Shown: positions 47,727 to 56,288 of the stretch, piece after piece
Layout: every line of letters begins with the position of its first letter
How positions within the stretch are numbered: position 1 is the first letter of the stretch
Source of the DNA: Sulfurovum zhangzhouensis
GTDB taxonomy: Bacteria; Campylobacterota; Campylobacteria; Campylobacterales; Sulfurovaceae
Direction of reading: 5' to 3'
Assembly (NCBI RefSeq): GCF_030347965.1
Contig: NZ_JAQIBD010000001.1
Coordinates: forward strand, 496,001 to 560,000
DNA length: 64,000 bases
The notes under the pieces: generated by a model
The model's database searches: none
The model's input: the letters and a program-made list of their open reading frames with translations, nothing else
Told to the model about the DNA's origin: nothing
Program-made: the position numbers and the translations under genes

Positions 47727-47762
47727 AAAACCTTATAAAGTTATATATTTTATAAGGTTTTG
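47727..47762. repeat. Left boundary repeat of the two-gene cassette
   Basis: Perfect 13-base inverted repeat AAAACCTTATAAA (47728-47740) and TTTATAAGGTTTT (47750-47762) with a 9-base loop. The 14-mer GAAAACCTTATAAA recurs at 48764-48777, and the 10-base core AACCTTATAA recurs at 48687-48696. Confidence 0.85.
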
Positions 47763-47836
47763 ATAGCAAGACATTTTTGATATACTCTTAATAACTGAAT
47801 TATCATCATAGGAACAAAAAAGAGAGGGAAGTAAGA

Positions 47837-48121
47837 ATGACAGAATATAAGTTTGAAGAGAATCAAAACACAGCATGTTTGACCTGTGGACATGTTTTAG
47901 ATCAAAATGCAGACATATTATTCGTTTCTCATGACGAAGATGATGGGGGATGGCAATTCTTATGTGGAGATGAGCATACAGAAAGCGATGCCAGAGTAGT
48001 TGGACTTGGTGAAATTGTAAGCCTTCATCCAGAAATGAACTATTTATTTGAAATGCCACTTGGTGTTTGTGCTGAACGTAATGACTCTTCAAGTGAATGG
48101 GAATTTTACAAATACTCTTAA
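47837..48121 (+). CDS. DUF2185 / Imm33-like protein
   Basis: 94 residues, acidic, cytoplasmic. The pattern ACLTCGHVLDQNADI, then DDGGWQFLCGDEHTESDARVVGLGEIVSL and a closing PLGVCAERN matches my memory of the DUF2185 family, which has been proposed to include toxin-immunity proteins. A CXXC near the N-terminus (CLTC) is an addition. Good ribosome site GAGGGAAG. It pairs with the next gene (11 bases), and both lie inside the repeat-bracketed segment. Confidence 0.6.
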   Translation: MTEYKFEENQNTACLTCGHVLDQNADILFVSHDEDDGGWQFLCGDEHTESDARVVGLGEIVSLHPEMNYLFEMPLGVCAERNDSSSEWEFYKYS

Positions 48122-48132
48122 TAGGTGATTGA

Positions 48133-48696
48133 ATGAGTTTGTTTTATAAGGCATCAAACAAAGAGTTAGCCAATTTAAGAAAAGAAGTATTTTTAAAGCG
48201 TGGAATGCCAACATTAGAAAAGAAAGGATTTGTAAAGAGCCCATTTCAAGGGGCATTCTTTGGAAGTTTCCCTTTTGGTTACATGTATGAATTTTGTCGA
48301 ATTGACAAGAATTCATTATTGATTTACTTCACAGTAACTATTGTACGTGGAGATAAATATATACAATTACATTTAAATATATTTAAATTGCAACCAGAAA
48401 TCCATTCTGTTGAAGAGCTAAAAGGTATTGATGGAATACAGTATCAGCTGCCTCCTAATAACAGAACCAAGATACGTTTATCTCCTCCTAAAGGTTTGAT
48501 ATTTTATAAAATGCCACAGGAGAAAATAAAAACTTACTATACAAAAAGTGGTCTTGACAAACGTATAGAAGAACTTGGGGATATTCTAGAGAAAAACTTG
48601 ACTAATATCGATACTTTTATAGAAAGATGGCTTCATGAACATCAACCAATGTTAACTGCGTGGAATGGGATGCCCCAAAAAACCAAAACCTTATAA
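48133..48696 (+). CDS. Protein of unknown function in the repeat-bracketed cassette
   Basis: 187 residues, basic and aromatic-rich, with no signal peptide or membrane span. The first third (LEKKGFVKSPFQGAFFGSF) followed by beta strands (LLIYFTVTIVRGDKYIQLHLNIFKL) vaguely recalls DUF4304-type proteins; the end is a helix with ERWLHEHQ. The stop codon lies in the left arm of an inverted repeat. Possible partner of the Imm33-like gene; I cannot assign a function. Confidence 0.6.
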   Translation: MSLFYKASNKELANLRKEVFLKRGMPTLEKKGFVKSPFQGAFFGSFPFGYMYEFCRIDKNSLLIYFTVTIVRGDKYIQLHLNIFKLQPEIHSVEELKGIDGIQYQLPPNNRTKIRLSPPKGLIFYKMPQEKIKTYYTKSGLDKRIEELGDILEKNLTNIDTFIERWLHEHQPMLTAWNGMPQKTKTL

Positions 48697-48717
48697 TCTA
48701 ACATATTTTATAAGGTT
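48687..48717. repeat. Right hairpin repeat of the cassette
   Basis: AACCTTATAA (48687-48696) and TTATAAGGTT (48708-48717) with an 11-base loop. Same arm sequence as the hairpin at 47728-47762. It overlaps the stop codon of the preceding gene and may also act as its terminator. Confidence 0.8.
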
Positions 48718-48763
48718 ATTCGCTATAGCGACGTCTGCAGCCATAAATATACAACCACCCATT

Positions 48764-48777
48764 GAAAACCTTATAAA
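48764..48777 (+). repeat. Third copy of GAAAACCTTATAAA
   Basis: An exact direct repeat of 47727-47740, 1037 bases away on the far side of the cassette. No perfect inverted partner follows it. It could be the original insertion site. Confidence 0.75.
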
Positions 48778-48863
48778 ATGTTCCATATAGGAGTTTTTTA
48801 TAATGTTTTAAGTGGTATTGCAAGAGGGAATTGACTTGGATAGATTTCTCTCTTCTTTTTACA

Positions 48864-50138
48864 CTATTTTACTTGTTGTATGACCCCTAACACTACTTCA
48901 AATGTCTTCTCAACAGATTTCAGATCAACCTCTTCTCTAGTAGAGTGAGGAAAGCGGATCGTCGGGCCGATGGAGGCAAATTTCATATGAGGATATTTCT
49001 CGGATATGACTCCACACTCCAGCCCTGCATGGATCGCCGTCATTTTGCTTTTGCCGAAAACTTTTTTCACCTCTTCACTGACCAGTTCCGTAAAATCAGT
49101 CACATCAGGCTTCCATGAAGGATACTTGTCTTCCAATCTCACATCAAAATCATACGATTTAAATAGCTCAACTGCTTCATCAGATATCTCTTTAAGCCCC
49201 TGAGCGCTCATCGCACGTGCACTGGTCTCTATGAGTAGTCCGCCTTTCTCATCAGTGGTGATGATCGCCAGGTTGATACTTGTATCGGGGATACCAAGCT
49301 CTTTGTTCTGTCTGTGTACCCCATGTTTGAAAGTATGTATCAATTCCAAAGCTTTTGCACCCTCTTTGAGCACTTGCGGTTTTTCATTTAAAACTCTTGT
49401 TTTTACCTCACCCTTCTCTTCAAGCGGTTTTTCAGAGTAGACGATCGCTACTGCATTTGCAGGGATAGAGTTGCGTCGTTCTCCTGCATAAAAACTGACA
49501 AGCTGGGTCACACCCTCTTCATGCAGATACTCACCCAATACCTTGATCGCAGAAGGGATACCCTTGTCGATATCCACACCTGAGTGTCCGCCCGCCAAGC
49601 CTTTGACCGCTACCTCATAACATTCACCTATGCCATCGATATACGTATCCTGCATAGATGCGTTGATATCCACACCGCCTGCACACCCGATATAGACTTC
49701 CGCTTCTTCTTCCGTATCAACATTGAGCATAACACTGCTTTTCAGATCAAAGGATAAAGCATTCGCCCCGATCAGACCGACCTCTTCATCTGCGGTGATC
49801 AAGAACTCAAGCTCCTCACCCTTATCCATCAAGACCATCATCATCGCGATCGCCATGCCGTTATCTGCACCGAGTGAGGAATCTTTGGCTTTCATCAACC
49901 CATTCTCTTCATAGGTCTCGATCTTCGGTGCTTTACCCATACAGACCATGTCATAGTGTGCCTGCAGACAAAGTTTCGGAGAACCTTTACGGATCAGAAT
50001 ATTTTTCGTCTCATCCACTTCAACGCTGTAATCTCTCGCATTTCCGAAGTCAACCAAAAACTCCATGAGTTTATCTGCTTCTTTACTACAGCGCGGTATC
50101 TGCGTGAGTGTTTTAAAGTGTTCAATGATTGCTGACAT
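48864..50138 (-). CDS. pepD: Aminoacyl-histidine dipeptidase (PepD, M20 family)
   Basis: 424 residues. Zinc-site motifs QAHYDMVCMG, SSLGADNGMAIAM and ITADEEVGLIGA, with LNVDTEEEAEVYIGCAGG typical of the PepD branch. Hydrolyses Xaa-His and other dipeptides. It is about 60 residues shorter than the E. coli enzyme, with no internal break visible. Transcribed alone; 48718-48863 beyond its end holds only the third repeat copy. Confidence 0.9.
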   Translation of the reverse strand: MSAIIEHFKTLTQIPRCSKEADKLMEFLVDFGNARDYSVEVDETKNILIRKGSPKLCLQAHYDMVCMGKAPKIETYEENGLMKAKDSSLGADNGMAIAMMMVLMDKGEELEFLITADEEVGLIGANALSFDLKSSVMLNVDTEEEAEVYIGCAGGVDINASMQDTYIDGIGECYEVAVKGLAGGHSGVDIDKGIPSAIKVLGEYLHEEGVTQLVSFYAGERRNSIPANAVAIVYSEKPLEEKGEVKTRVLNEKPQVLKEGAKALELIHTFKHGVHRQNKELGIPDTSINLAIITTDEKGGLLIETSARAMSAQGLKEISDEAVELFKSYDFDVRLEDKYPSWKPDVTDFTELVSEEVKKVFGKSKMTAIHAGLECGVISEKYPHMKFASIGPTIRFPHSTREEVDLKSVEKTFEVVLGVIQQVK

Positions 50139-50168
50139 AAAATTCCTTTATAAAATAAACTTTCCCTT

Positions 50169-50265
50169 GTCACTGAACACTTGGTGTACAGATGCGAAAT
50201 CGTGCAATATTGCGAAGCAACACGCTGAAAGCATCGTCAGTACACTTGTGAAGTGACGCTTTTTT
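50169..50265 (+). ncRNA. Candidate structured RNA with U-run
   Basis: Three nested helices line up: 50169-50174 with 50252-50257, 50184-50189 with 50240-50245, and 50191-50195 with 50231-50235 (all perfect Watson-Crick, 17 pairs). At the top, CGTG (50201-50204) pairs with CACG (50221-50224), and TTGC/GCAA (50210-50213, 50217-50220) closes a GAA loop. The outer helix is followed two bases later by six T residues (50260-50265), as in an intrinsic terminator. An A/T-rich TATAAA lies near 50149. No coding frame fits. It does not match the 4.5S, 6S or tmRNA signatures I know. Confidence 0.45.
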
Positions 50266-50266
50266 G

Positions 50267-50291
50267 TCTACTTTTTTCTAAAAAAAGTAGA
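50267..50291. terminator. A/T hairpin upstream of the small gene pair
   Basis: Perfect 11-base arms TCTACTTTTTT (50267-50277) and AAAAAAGTAGA (50281-50291) with a three-base loop. It is bidirectional in form and may back up the U-run just before it. Confidence 0.45.
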
Positions 50292-50369
50292 ATAAAATCT
50301 CTTGAGAACAAATAATGATAAAATCTTAGAAAGAAGTATAGTACAATCACACAAAAAAAGAAGAAAGCA

Positions 50370-50591
50370 ATGTGTCTTATTATTACCGTGATCATGCTTG
50401 TTTTAGCTGTTCAAAACCTTATGCTCTCCCATTGGCTTATCGGAGGGGTGCAACTTCTCATTGCACTTGGATTTCTCTTGTTGCTGATACGAAACATCCG
50501 TATCACACACTGTGAAAGAAACGGCAGCTGTGATAACTTCTGTATGCTTCCAAACCGGTTGACCAAATTATTTAAAAAGAAGGAAGAGTAA
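50370..50591 (+). CDS. Small membrane protein of unknown function
   Basis: 73 residues: two hydrophobic spans (about 2-18 and 22-43), then a basic tail with three cysteines (ITHCERNGSCDNFCMLP). Its stop overlaps the start of the next gene by one base (TAATG), so they are coupled. No family recognised. Confidence 0.62.
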   Translation: MCLIITVIMLVLAVQNLMLSHWLIGGVQLLIALGFLLLLIRNIRITHCERNGSCDNFCMLPNRLTKLFKKKEE

Positions 50592-50773
50592 TGGAACACT
50601 TTTTTACATGCCCTTACTGCTGGCAGCAGATATCCATGATACTTGATCCTAGTGAAGAGCTAAGTGAGTATATCGAAGACTGTGAGGTATGCTGTAGACC
50701 TATCGAAATTTCTTTTCGTTTTGAAGATGGTGAACTGGTAAGCTTTGAGGCCAGAAGAATGGAAGGGATCTAA
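50591..50773 (+). CDS. CPXCG-motif cysteine-rich protein
   Basis: 60 residues with two CXXC-type pairs, FFTCPYCWQQISM and CEVCCRPIEISF, matching the small Cys_rich_CPXG family (probable zinc ribbon). Acidic and cytoplasmic. Its stop overlaps the stop of the converging gene at 50770. Confidence 0.82.
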   Translation: MEHFFTCPYCWQQISMILDPSEELSEYIEDCEVCCRPIEISFRFEDGELVSFEARRMEGI

Positions 50774-50982
50774 TCGCATATATAAGTAAAACGATCTATC
50801 ATTTTTCCCTCTATCTCTACTTTTTCAACGAACATCTCATAGGGTCTTACCCATAAACCTTTATCACCGTAACAGGTACGATAGACTACCATCCACTCTT
50901 CTGTTTCAGAGTGCCTTGCAGTACCAATGACCTCGTACTCATTGCCTTTATAGTGTCTGTATCTGCCTGTTTTTAGTTCCAT
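50770..50982 (-). CDS. DUF1653 family protein
   Basis: 70 residues: GRYRHYKGNEYEVIGTARHSET, WMVVYRTCYGDKGLWVRPYEMF and a closing RFTYI are the DUF1653 pattern (a small beta-barrel domain of unknown role). Transcribed divergently from hypF. Confidence 0.88.
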   Translation of the reverse strand: MELKTGRYRHYKGNEYEVIGTARHSETEEWMVVYRTCYGDKGLWVRPYEMFVEKVEIEGKMIDRFTYICD

Positions 50983-51026
50983 GCCCTAGCCTTTGAATGA
51001 TTTTTTGAATTGTACCATGGAACGCT

Positions 51027-51054
51027 TTGCATCGTATTATCGTTATGCTACAAT
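51027..51054 (+). promoter_or_regulatory. Promoter upstream of hypF
   Basis: TTGCAT (51027-51032), 16-base spacer, extended -10 TGCTACAAT (51046-51054). A start near 51061 gives a leader of about 48 bases and supports the hypF start at 51109. Probably drives the hydrogenase island. Confidence 0.6.
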
Positions 51055-51108
51055 AAGAGACTCTTACATCACAATGTAACAAAGTTAAATCATCAAGGTC
51101 TTCTTTAT

Positions 51109-53349
51109 ATGATACGAAGAAACATACTCCATATCAGCGGTATCGTACAAGGTGTGGGGTTTAGGCCTTATGTCTACTCGCTTGCACTTAGATATGGCCT
51201 ATATGGATTTGTACAAAATGACGGACAAGGTGTAGTCATAGAAGTCGAGGGAGAAGAAGAAAAACTCGATCTTTTTTTCAAAACACTTTACAAAGAGCTT
51301 CCTCCTCTTGCCAGAATAGATTCTATTGAAAAAAAAGAAACCAACCATCTTAAAAAAGAGCAAACATTTAGCATTATAGAGAGCAGAAGTACCATCAAAA
51401 AAGCACTGGTATCACCGGATATCTCTCTTTGTGATGCATGTCTTGCCGAGTTCAATGACACAACCAACAGACGCTATGGATATTTTGCTATCAACTGTAC
51501 CCACTGCGGTCCACGATACTCTATTATCAAAACAGTACCTTATGATCGTGCCAGTACATCGATGGATCGTTTCACTATGTGTCATCAATGCGAAGCTGAA
51601 TATATTGACCCTGCCAACAGACGCTATCATGCACAACCAATCAGCTGCTATGAATGTGGACCGACGTTAACTTTATATGATAATCTAAACCGGGAAATAA
51701 AAACAGAAAATATCCCACAATTTGTCTCATCTCTACTTCAAGAAGGGGCTATCATCGCAATCAAGGGACTAGGCGGTTTTCACCTTATGTGCAATGCATA
51801 CGATGATAACAGCGTCAGTAAACTGCGTCAACGTAAAAGCCGTCCTTCTAAACCCTTTGCCGTTCTTTTCCCTACTATTGACAGCATTGAAGGACATGCA
51901 ATGATCACATCATCTGACAGGACAATGATCCAATCCAAAGAAAAACCCATTGTTTTGGTTCAAAAAAAAGAGAATACCCCTCTTTCAAAATATATCGCTC
52001 CTCTAATTGACCGTATAGGCGTGATGCTACCTTATACTCCATTACAGTTTTTGCTCTTTAAATACTTTAAAAATCCTCTTATTGCTACAAGCGCCAACCT
52101 GAAAAGTGAACCTATTGTGTACACCAAAGAGATGTTATTTGAAAAACTTGGGAAGGTTGTTGACTATGTTTTGGATATGGACCGTGATATTGTGAATGCC
52201 GTGGATGACAGTGTGGTACAACTTATCGACAAACGTCCGATGTTCTTGCGTTTGGCAAGAGGATTTACTCCATGTAGTTTTCATTTGCCTTTCAAAGTGG
52301 ATAAACATATTTTAGCCGTAGGTGCAGAACAGAAAAACACTATTGCCCTAGCCTTTGATGACCAAGTGATCCTCTCGCCTTATATCGGTGACCTTGTCTC
52401 CCTGGATGCTATGGAGTATTTTGAACGGACACTGGAAACGTTTAAACGTTTTTACGATTTCTCTCCGGAGATGATCGTATGTGATAAACATCCCTCCTAC
52501 ACTACTACGTTCTGGGCAAAAGAACAAAAACTGCCCCTGCTGCAGGTACAACACCATCATGCTCATATTTTATCTGTACTCTTTGAACAGAATATCCACA
52601 CGCCGGTTTTAGGTATCGCATTTGACGGTACAGGCTATGGCGATAACGGTACACTATGGGGAGGAGAGTTTTTACGTATAGAGCAAGACTACTCTTATAC
52701 AAGAGTCAGCTCCTTTAAACCATTGGTTTTACTTGGTGGAAACAAAGCGATCCAAGAGCCAAGAAGAATTGCATTATCACTGGCATTTGATGTTATGGAT
52801 CTTTCAGAGATCAAACAAAGCAGGCTTGCAAAACATTTCACTCCAAAGGAGTTGGAACTACTCGATCAAGCCTATCAAAAACAGATTCGTACGATAGATA
52901 CTTCATCGGTTGGACGACTTTTTGATGGTGTGGCAAGTCTACTTGATATTGTACAGATACTTTCATTTGATGGGGAAAGCGGTTTGAAAATGGAGCAGTA
53001 TTATGATCCCGATATCCCAGATTTTTATCATTTTTATATAGAAAACGGCATCATATATTATGACGAAATGATCAAGGCATTGTTCTATGAACACAATCAG
53101 GCAAGAGGTGTTTCAATGTTTATGAATACCCTTATAGAGATCATCATCACAATTGCACATACCCAAAAGCTTCCTCTTGTCTTCAGCGGTGGTGTCTTCC
53201 AAAATAAAGTATTGGTAGAAAAATTGGTTCAGCGGTTGAGACAAGAAAAGATCACTTACTATTTTCCACAGTACATCCCCCCAAATGATAGCTCCATTGC
53301 ATTAGGGCAGATCGCTTATACTTTGCAACAACTAAAACTACCAAAATAA
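51109..53349 (+). CDS. hypF: Hydrogenase maturation carbamoyltransferase HypF
   Basis: 746 residues from the ATG at 51109; the frame is open further upstream, but the acylphosphatase domain begins right here (ILHISGIVQGVGFRPYVY). Next are two zinc-finger pairs (CDACLAEF...CTHCGP, CHQCEAEY...CYECGP), a YrdC domain (ALKGLGGFHLMC-like IAIKGLGGFHLMCNA) and the Kae1-like domain with the metal motif VQHHHAHILSVL (about residue 480) and FDGTGYGDNGTLWGGEF. It makes the cyanide ligands of the NiFe site from carbamoyl phosphate, with HypE. Confidence 0.95.
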   Translation: MIRRNILHISGIVQGVGFRPYVYSLALRYGLYGFVQNDGQGVVIEVEGEEEKLDLFFKTLYKELPPLARIDSIEKKETNHLKKEQTFSIIESRSTIKKALVSPDISLCDACLAEFNDTTNRRYGYFAINCTHCGPRYSIIKTVPYDRASTSMDRFTMCHQCEAEYIDPANRRYHAQPISCYECGPTLTLYDNLNREIKTENIPQFVSSLLQEGAIIAIKGLGGFHLMCNAYDDNSVSKLRQRKSRPSKPFAVLFPTIDSIEGHAMITSSDRTMIQSKEKPIVLVQKKENTPLSKYIAPLIDRIGVMLPYTPLQFLLFKYFKNPLIATSANLKSEPIVYTKEMLFEKLGKVVDYVLDMDRDIVNAVDDSVVQLIDKRPMFLRLARGFTPCSFHLPFKVDKHILAVGAEQKNTIALAFDDQVILSPYIGDLVSLDAMEYFERTLETFKRFYDFSPEMIVCDKHPSYTTTFWAKEQKLPLLQVQHHHAHILSVLFEQNIHTPVLGIAFDGTGYGDNGTLWGGEFLRIEQDYSYTRVSSFKPLVLLGGNKAIQEPRRIALSLAFDVMDLSEIKQSRLAKHFTPKELELLDQAYQKQIRTIDTSSVGRLFDGVASLLDIVQILSFDGESGLKMEQYYDPDIPDFYHFYIENGIIYYDEMIKALFYEHNQARGVSMFMNTLIEIIITIAHTQKLPLVFSGGVFQNKVLVEKLVQRLRQEKITYYFPQYIPPNDSSIALGQIAYTLQQLKLPK

Positions 53350-53421
53350 CTTTTCCTTTAATTCATATATAAGAAGAAGAGTTATAGACTTGTAAGATAT
53401 GTACATTTCAAGGGGGTTAGA

Positions 53422-54570
53422 ATGAATAGTTATGATTCACTGCTCAAACAGGCAGAAATGCAACTGGAGTCCTTGGCAAAACTCTCTTCTGTGAAAGAAG
53501 AGCCCTTAGAAGTTATCCTAGATAAACACGGTATTAACCGCCGTGATTTTTTAAAATGGGCTGCTTCTATCACAGCAATGCTTGCACTTCCCGCCCAGTT
53601 TACTCCCTTAGTGGCAGATGCTGTAAAACTTGCCGACCGACTTCCTCTTGTATGGATTCATCTAGCTGAATGTACCGGATGTAGTGAATCACTGATTCGT
53701 ACAGACTCCCCAACGATTGATTCCCTGATCTTTGATTATGTCTCTTTGGAGTATCATGAGACCTTGATGGCAGCAGCAGGCTGGCAGGCAGAAGAGAACC
53801 TGGAAAATGCCATTAAAAACTACGCGGGACGCTATATACTTCTTGTAGAAGGTGGTGTACCTACTGCAATGAACGGACAATACCTTACTGTAGGAGCACA
53901 CGCCCGTACAGGACTTGAACTCATTCATCATGCAGCCTCATCAGCTGCAGCGATCTTTTCTATAGGGACCTGTGCCAGCTTTGGAGGTATCCAGGCAGCA
54001 GCCCCAAATCCTACAGGTGCAAAAGGCGTCGATAAAGTTATCTCAAACCCTGTGATCAATATCCCGGGATGTCCTCCAAGTTCTAAAAATATCGTTGGAA
54101 CACTGGTCTACTTCATTCTTTTTGGCACACTGCCAGCGATCGATGTCTATAGCCGTCCAAAATGGGCCTATGGTCAACGTATCCATGATAAATGTGAACG
54201 GCGCAGTCACTTTGATGCAGGCGAGTTTGTAGAATCATTCGGAGATGAAGGTGCTAAAGAGGGATGGTGTCTATATAAACAAGGGTGTAAAGGGCCTTAT
54301 ACCTTCAACAACTGTTCTGTCGAACGCTTTAACCAACATACCAATTGGCCGATAGGTGCGGGTCATGGATGCATGGGGTGTAGTGAACCGGATTTTTGGG
54401 ATGCGATGGGACCGCTTGAGAAACCGATTGATGCACATTTGGTCATGGGATTGAATGCGACTGTCGATCAGATCGGTACAACACTTTTAACTGCTACTGC
54501 GATAGGTATCGGGGCCCATGCTGTTGCCAGCTTGTTTGCAAGCAAATCTAAGGAGGAAGATGATGAGTAG
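53422..54570 (+). CDS. hydA: [NiFe] hydrogenase small subunit
   Basis: 382 residues. The twin-arginine signal NRRDFLKW is at residues about 39-46. Electron-transfer clusters are marked by ECTGCSES (proximal), GTCASFGG, NIPGCPPSS and the later HDKCERR...CLYKQGCKGP. The proximal motif has the ordinary CTGC, not the extra cysteine of O2-tolerant enzymes. A C-terminal span (about 355-375) anchors it to the membrane. Also called HyaA/HupS. 72 bases after hypF, with GGGGG ribosome site. Confidence 0.95.
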   Translation: MNSYDSLLKQAEMQLESLAKLSSVKEEPLEVILDKHGINRRDFLKWAASITAMLALPAQFTPLVADAVKLADRLPLVWIHLAECTGCSESLIRTDSPTIDSLIFDYVSLEYHETLMAAAGWQAEENLENAIKNYAGRYILLVEGGVPTAMNGQYLTVGAHARTGLELIHHAASSAAAIFSIGTCASFGGIQAAAPNPTGAKGVDKVISNPVINIPGCPPSSKNIVGTLVYFILFGTLPAIDVYSRPKWAYGQRIHDKCERRSHFDAGEFVESFGDEGAKEGWCLYKQGCKGPYTFNNCSVERFNQHTNWPIGAGHGCMGCSEPDFWDAMGPLEKPIDAHLVMGLNATVDQIGTTLLTATAIGIGAHAVASLFASKSKEEDDE

Positions 54571-56278
54571 ACGTGTAGTGATCGACCCGATTACAAGGAT
54601 TGAAGGGCATTTGCGTATCGAAGTAGAGATAGATGAGAACAATGTTGTTCAAAAAGCCTACTCATCTTCCACACTCTGGCGTGGTATCGAACTTATCCTA
54701 AAAGGTCGTGACCCTAGAGATGCAGGCTTAATGGCTCAGCGTATTTGCGGAGTATGTACCTATTCACACTACAAAGCAGGAGTAGAAGCTGTTGAGGATG
54801 CACTAGGAGTGACGCCGCCACTCAATGCACAGCTTGTCCGATCTTTACTTAATGAGTCTCTTTATATGCATGATCACATCGTCCAGTTTTATCATTTGCA
54901 TGGTCTTGACTGGGTAGATATACTCTCCGCACTTGAAGCAGACCCTGCCCTGGCAGCTAAAGAGGCATTTAAATACACTGATCTTCCTATAGCTACAGGA
55001 GAAGATGAGCTTAAAGCTGTACAAGAAAAGGTAAAAGGGTTTTCCGGCAAGGGTTCTCTTGGGCCATTTGCCAATGCATACTGGGGAAATCCGACCTATA
55101 AATTTACGCCAGAGCAAAACCTGATTGCTCTTTCACACTATCTTAAAGCACTTGAGGTTCAGCGTATTGCTGCTCAAATGTTCGCTATCTTTGGTGCCAA
55201 GCAACCGCATCCACAAAGCTTGGTAGTCGGCGGTATAACCAGTGTAAAAGACATGCTCAGTCCAGCACGTCTTGCAGAGTGGAAGAGCAAGTATGAGATC
55301 GTTAAAGAGTTTATCGACCGTGCCTACTATCCCGACATTGTGATGGCAGCCTCAGCGTATGGTACTGAAGAGAGTGTGCTAGGAGGTATGGGTGTCAAAA
55401 ACTTCTTGACAGGAGATGCCTTTTTACTGAGTAGAAACAAAAATCTATTTGAATCGGGTATGATTAAAAACGGTGACCTGAGCCGAGTGTATCCTATCGA
55501 AGATCAAAAGATAGAAGAAGATGTCACCCATGCTTGGTATGAAGGAGATAAACCCTTACAGCCTTATAACGGAGAGACCATACCTAACTATACAGGTTTT
55601 ATAGATGGGGATACCGTCAATGGTCCGGCAAAGATCATCAATGAGAAAGATAAATACAGTTGGGTAAAATCACCGCGCTATGAGGGTGAAAGCTGCGAAG
55701 TTGGTCCGCTTGCTTCCATGCTAGTCAACTATGCAAAGGGAAACAAACCAGTTGTAGATGCTGTAGATACTTTCTTAAAACGCACCGGACTTCCTGTAGA
55801 AGCTCTATTTACTACATTGGGAAGAACGGCAGCCAGAATGCTGCAGACCAAAGTGATCGCAGATCATGCGATCATCACATTCAATTCATTGATTGAAAAT
55901 ATCAAGAGTGATCAAAGTACCTATACCAAATTTGAGATAGATCCTGCCTTAGAGTATAAAGGCCGTTTCATAGGTGAAGTACCTAGAGGTACCTTAAGCC
56001 ACTGGGTACGCATAAAAGACGGGGTGATCGAAAACTACCAGGCCGTTGTCCCAACCACATGGAATGCAGGGCCAAAAGATGCAAATGACATCATCGGTCC
56101 GTATGAAGCCTCTTTGGTCGGTCTAAAACTTGAAGACCCGACCAAACCTCTGGAAGTGTTACGCATTATTCACTCATTTGATCCATGTATGGCATGTTCT
56201 GTGCATGTGATGGATATAAAAGGCAAAGAGCTGGCTGACTTCAAAGTAAGTACTGTAAACGGGGTAGGAACCTGTTAA
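54563..56278 (+). CDS. hydB: [NiFe] hydrogenase large subunit
   Basis: 571 residues from the ATG at 54563, preceded by AGGAGG six bases upstream and overlapping the hydA stop by 8 bases. NiFe ligands: N-terminal RICGVCTYSH and C-terminal DPCMACSVH. After that His a 23-residue tail (VMDIKGK...GVGTC) would be removed by the HydD protease. Group 1 uptake hydrogenase, periplasmic side, exported with the small subunit. Also HyaB/HupL. Confidence 0.96.
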   Translation: MSRRVVIDPITRIEGHLRIEVEIDENNVVQKAYSSSTLWRGIELILKGRDPRDAGLMAQRICGVCTYSHYKAGVEAVEDALGVTPPLNAQLVRSLLNESLYMHDHIVQFYHLHGLDWVDILSALEADPALAAKEAFKYTDLPIATGEDELKAVQEKVKGFSGKGSLGPFANAYWGNPTYKFTPEQNLIALSHYLKALEVQRIAAQMFAIFGAKQPHPQSLVVGGITSVKDMLSPARLAEWKSKYEIVKEFIDRAYYPDIVMAASAYGTEESVLGGMGVKNFLTGDAFLLSRNKNLFESGMIKNGDLSRVYPIEDQKIEEDVTHAWYEGDKPLQPYNGETIPNYTGFIDGDTVNGPAKIINEKDKYSWVKSPRYEGESCEVGPLASMLVNYAKGNKPVVDAVDTFLKRTGLPVEALFTTLGRTAARMLQTKVIADHAIITFNSLIENIKSDQSTYTKFEIDPALEYKGRFIGEVPRGTLSHWVRIKDGVIENYQAVVPTTWNAGPKDANDIIGPYEASLVGLKLEDPTKPLEVLRIIHSFDPCMACSVHVMDIKGKELADFKVSTVNGVGTC

Positions 56279-56288
56279 AGGGAATAAC

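Noticed and set aside
50169-50265. 4.5S (SRP) RNA or 6S RNA as identity of the structured element
   Set aside because: The SRP core with its GGAA-type apical loop and AGGAAGCAGC-like strand is absent, and the length and bulge pattern do not fit 6S RNA.
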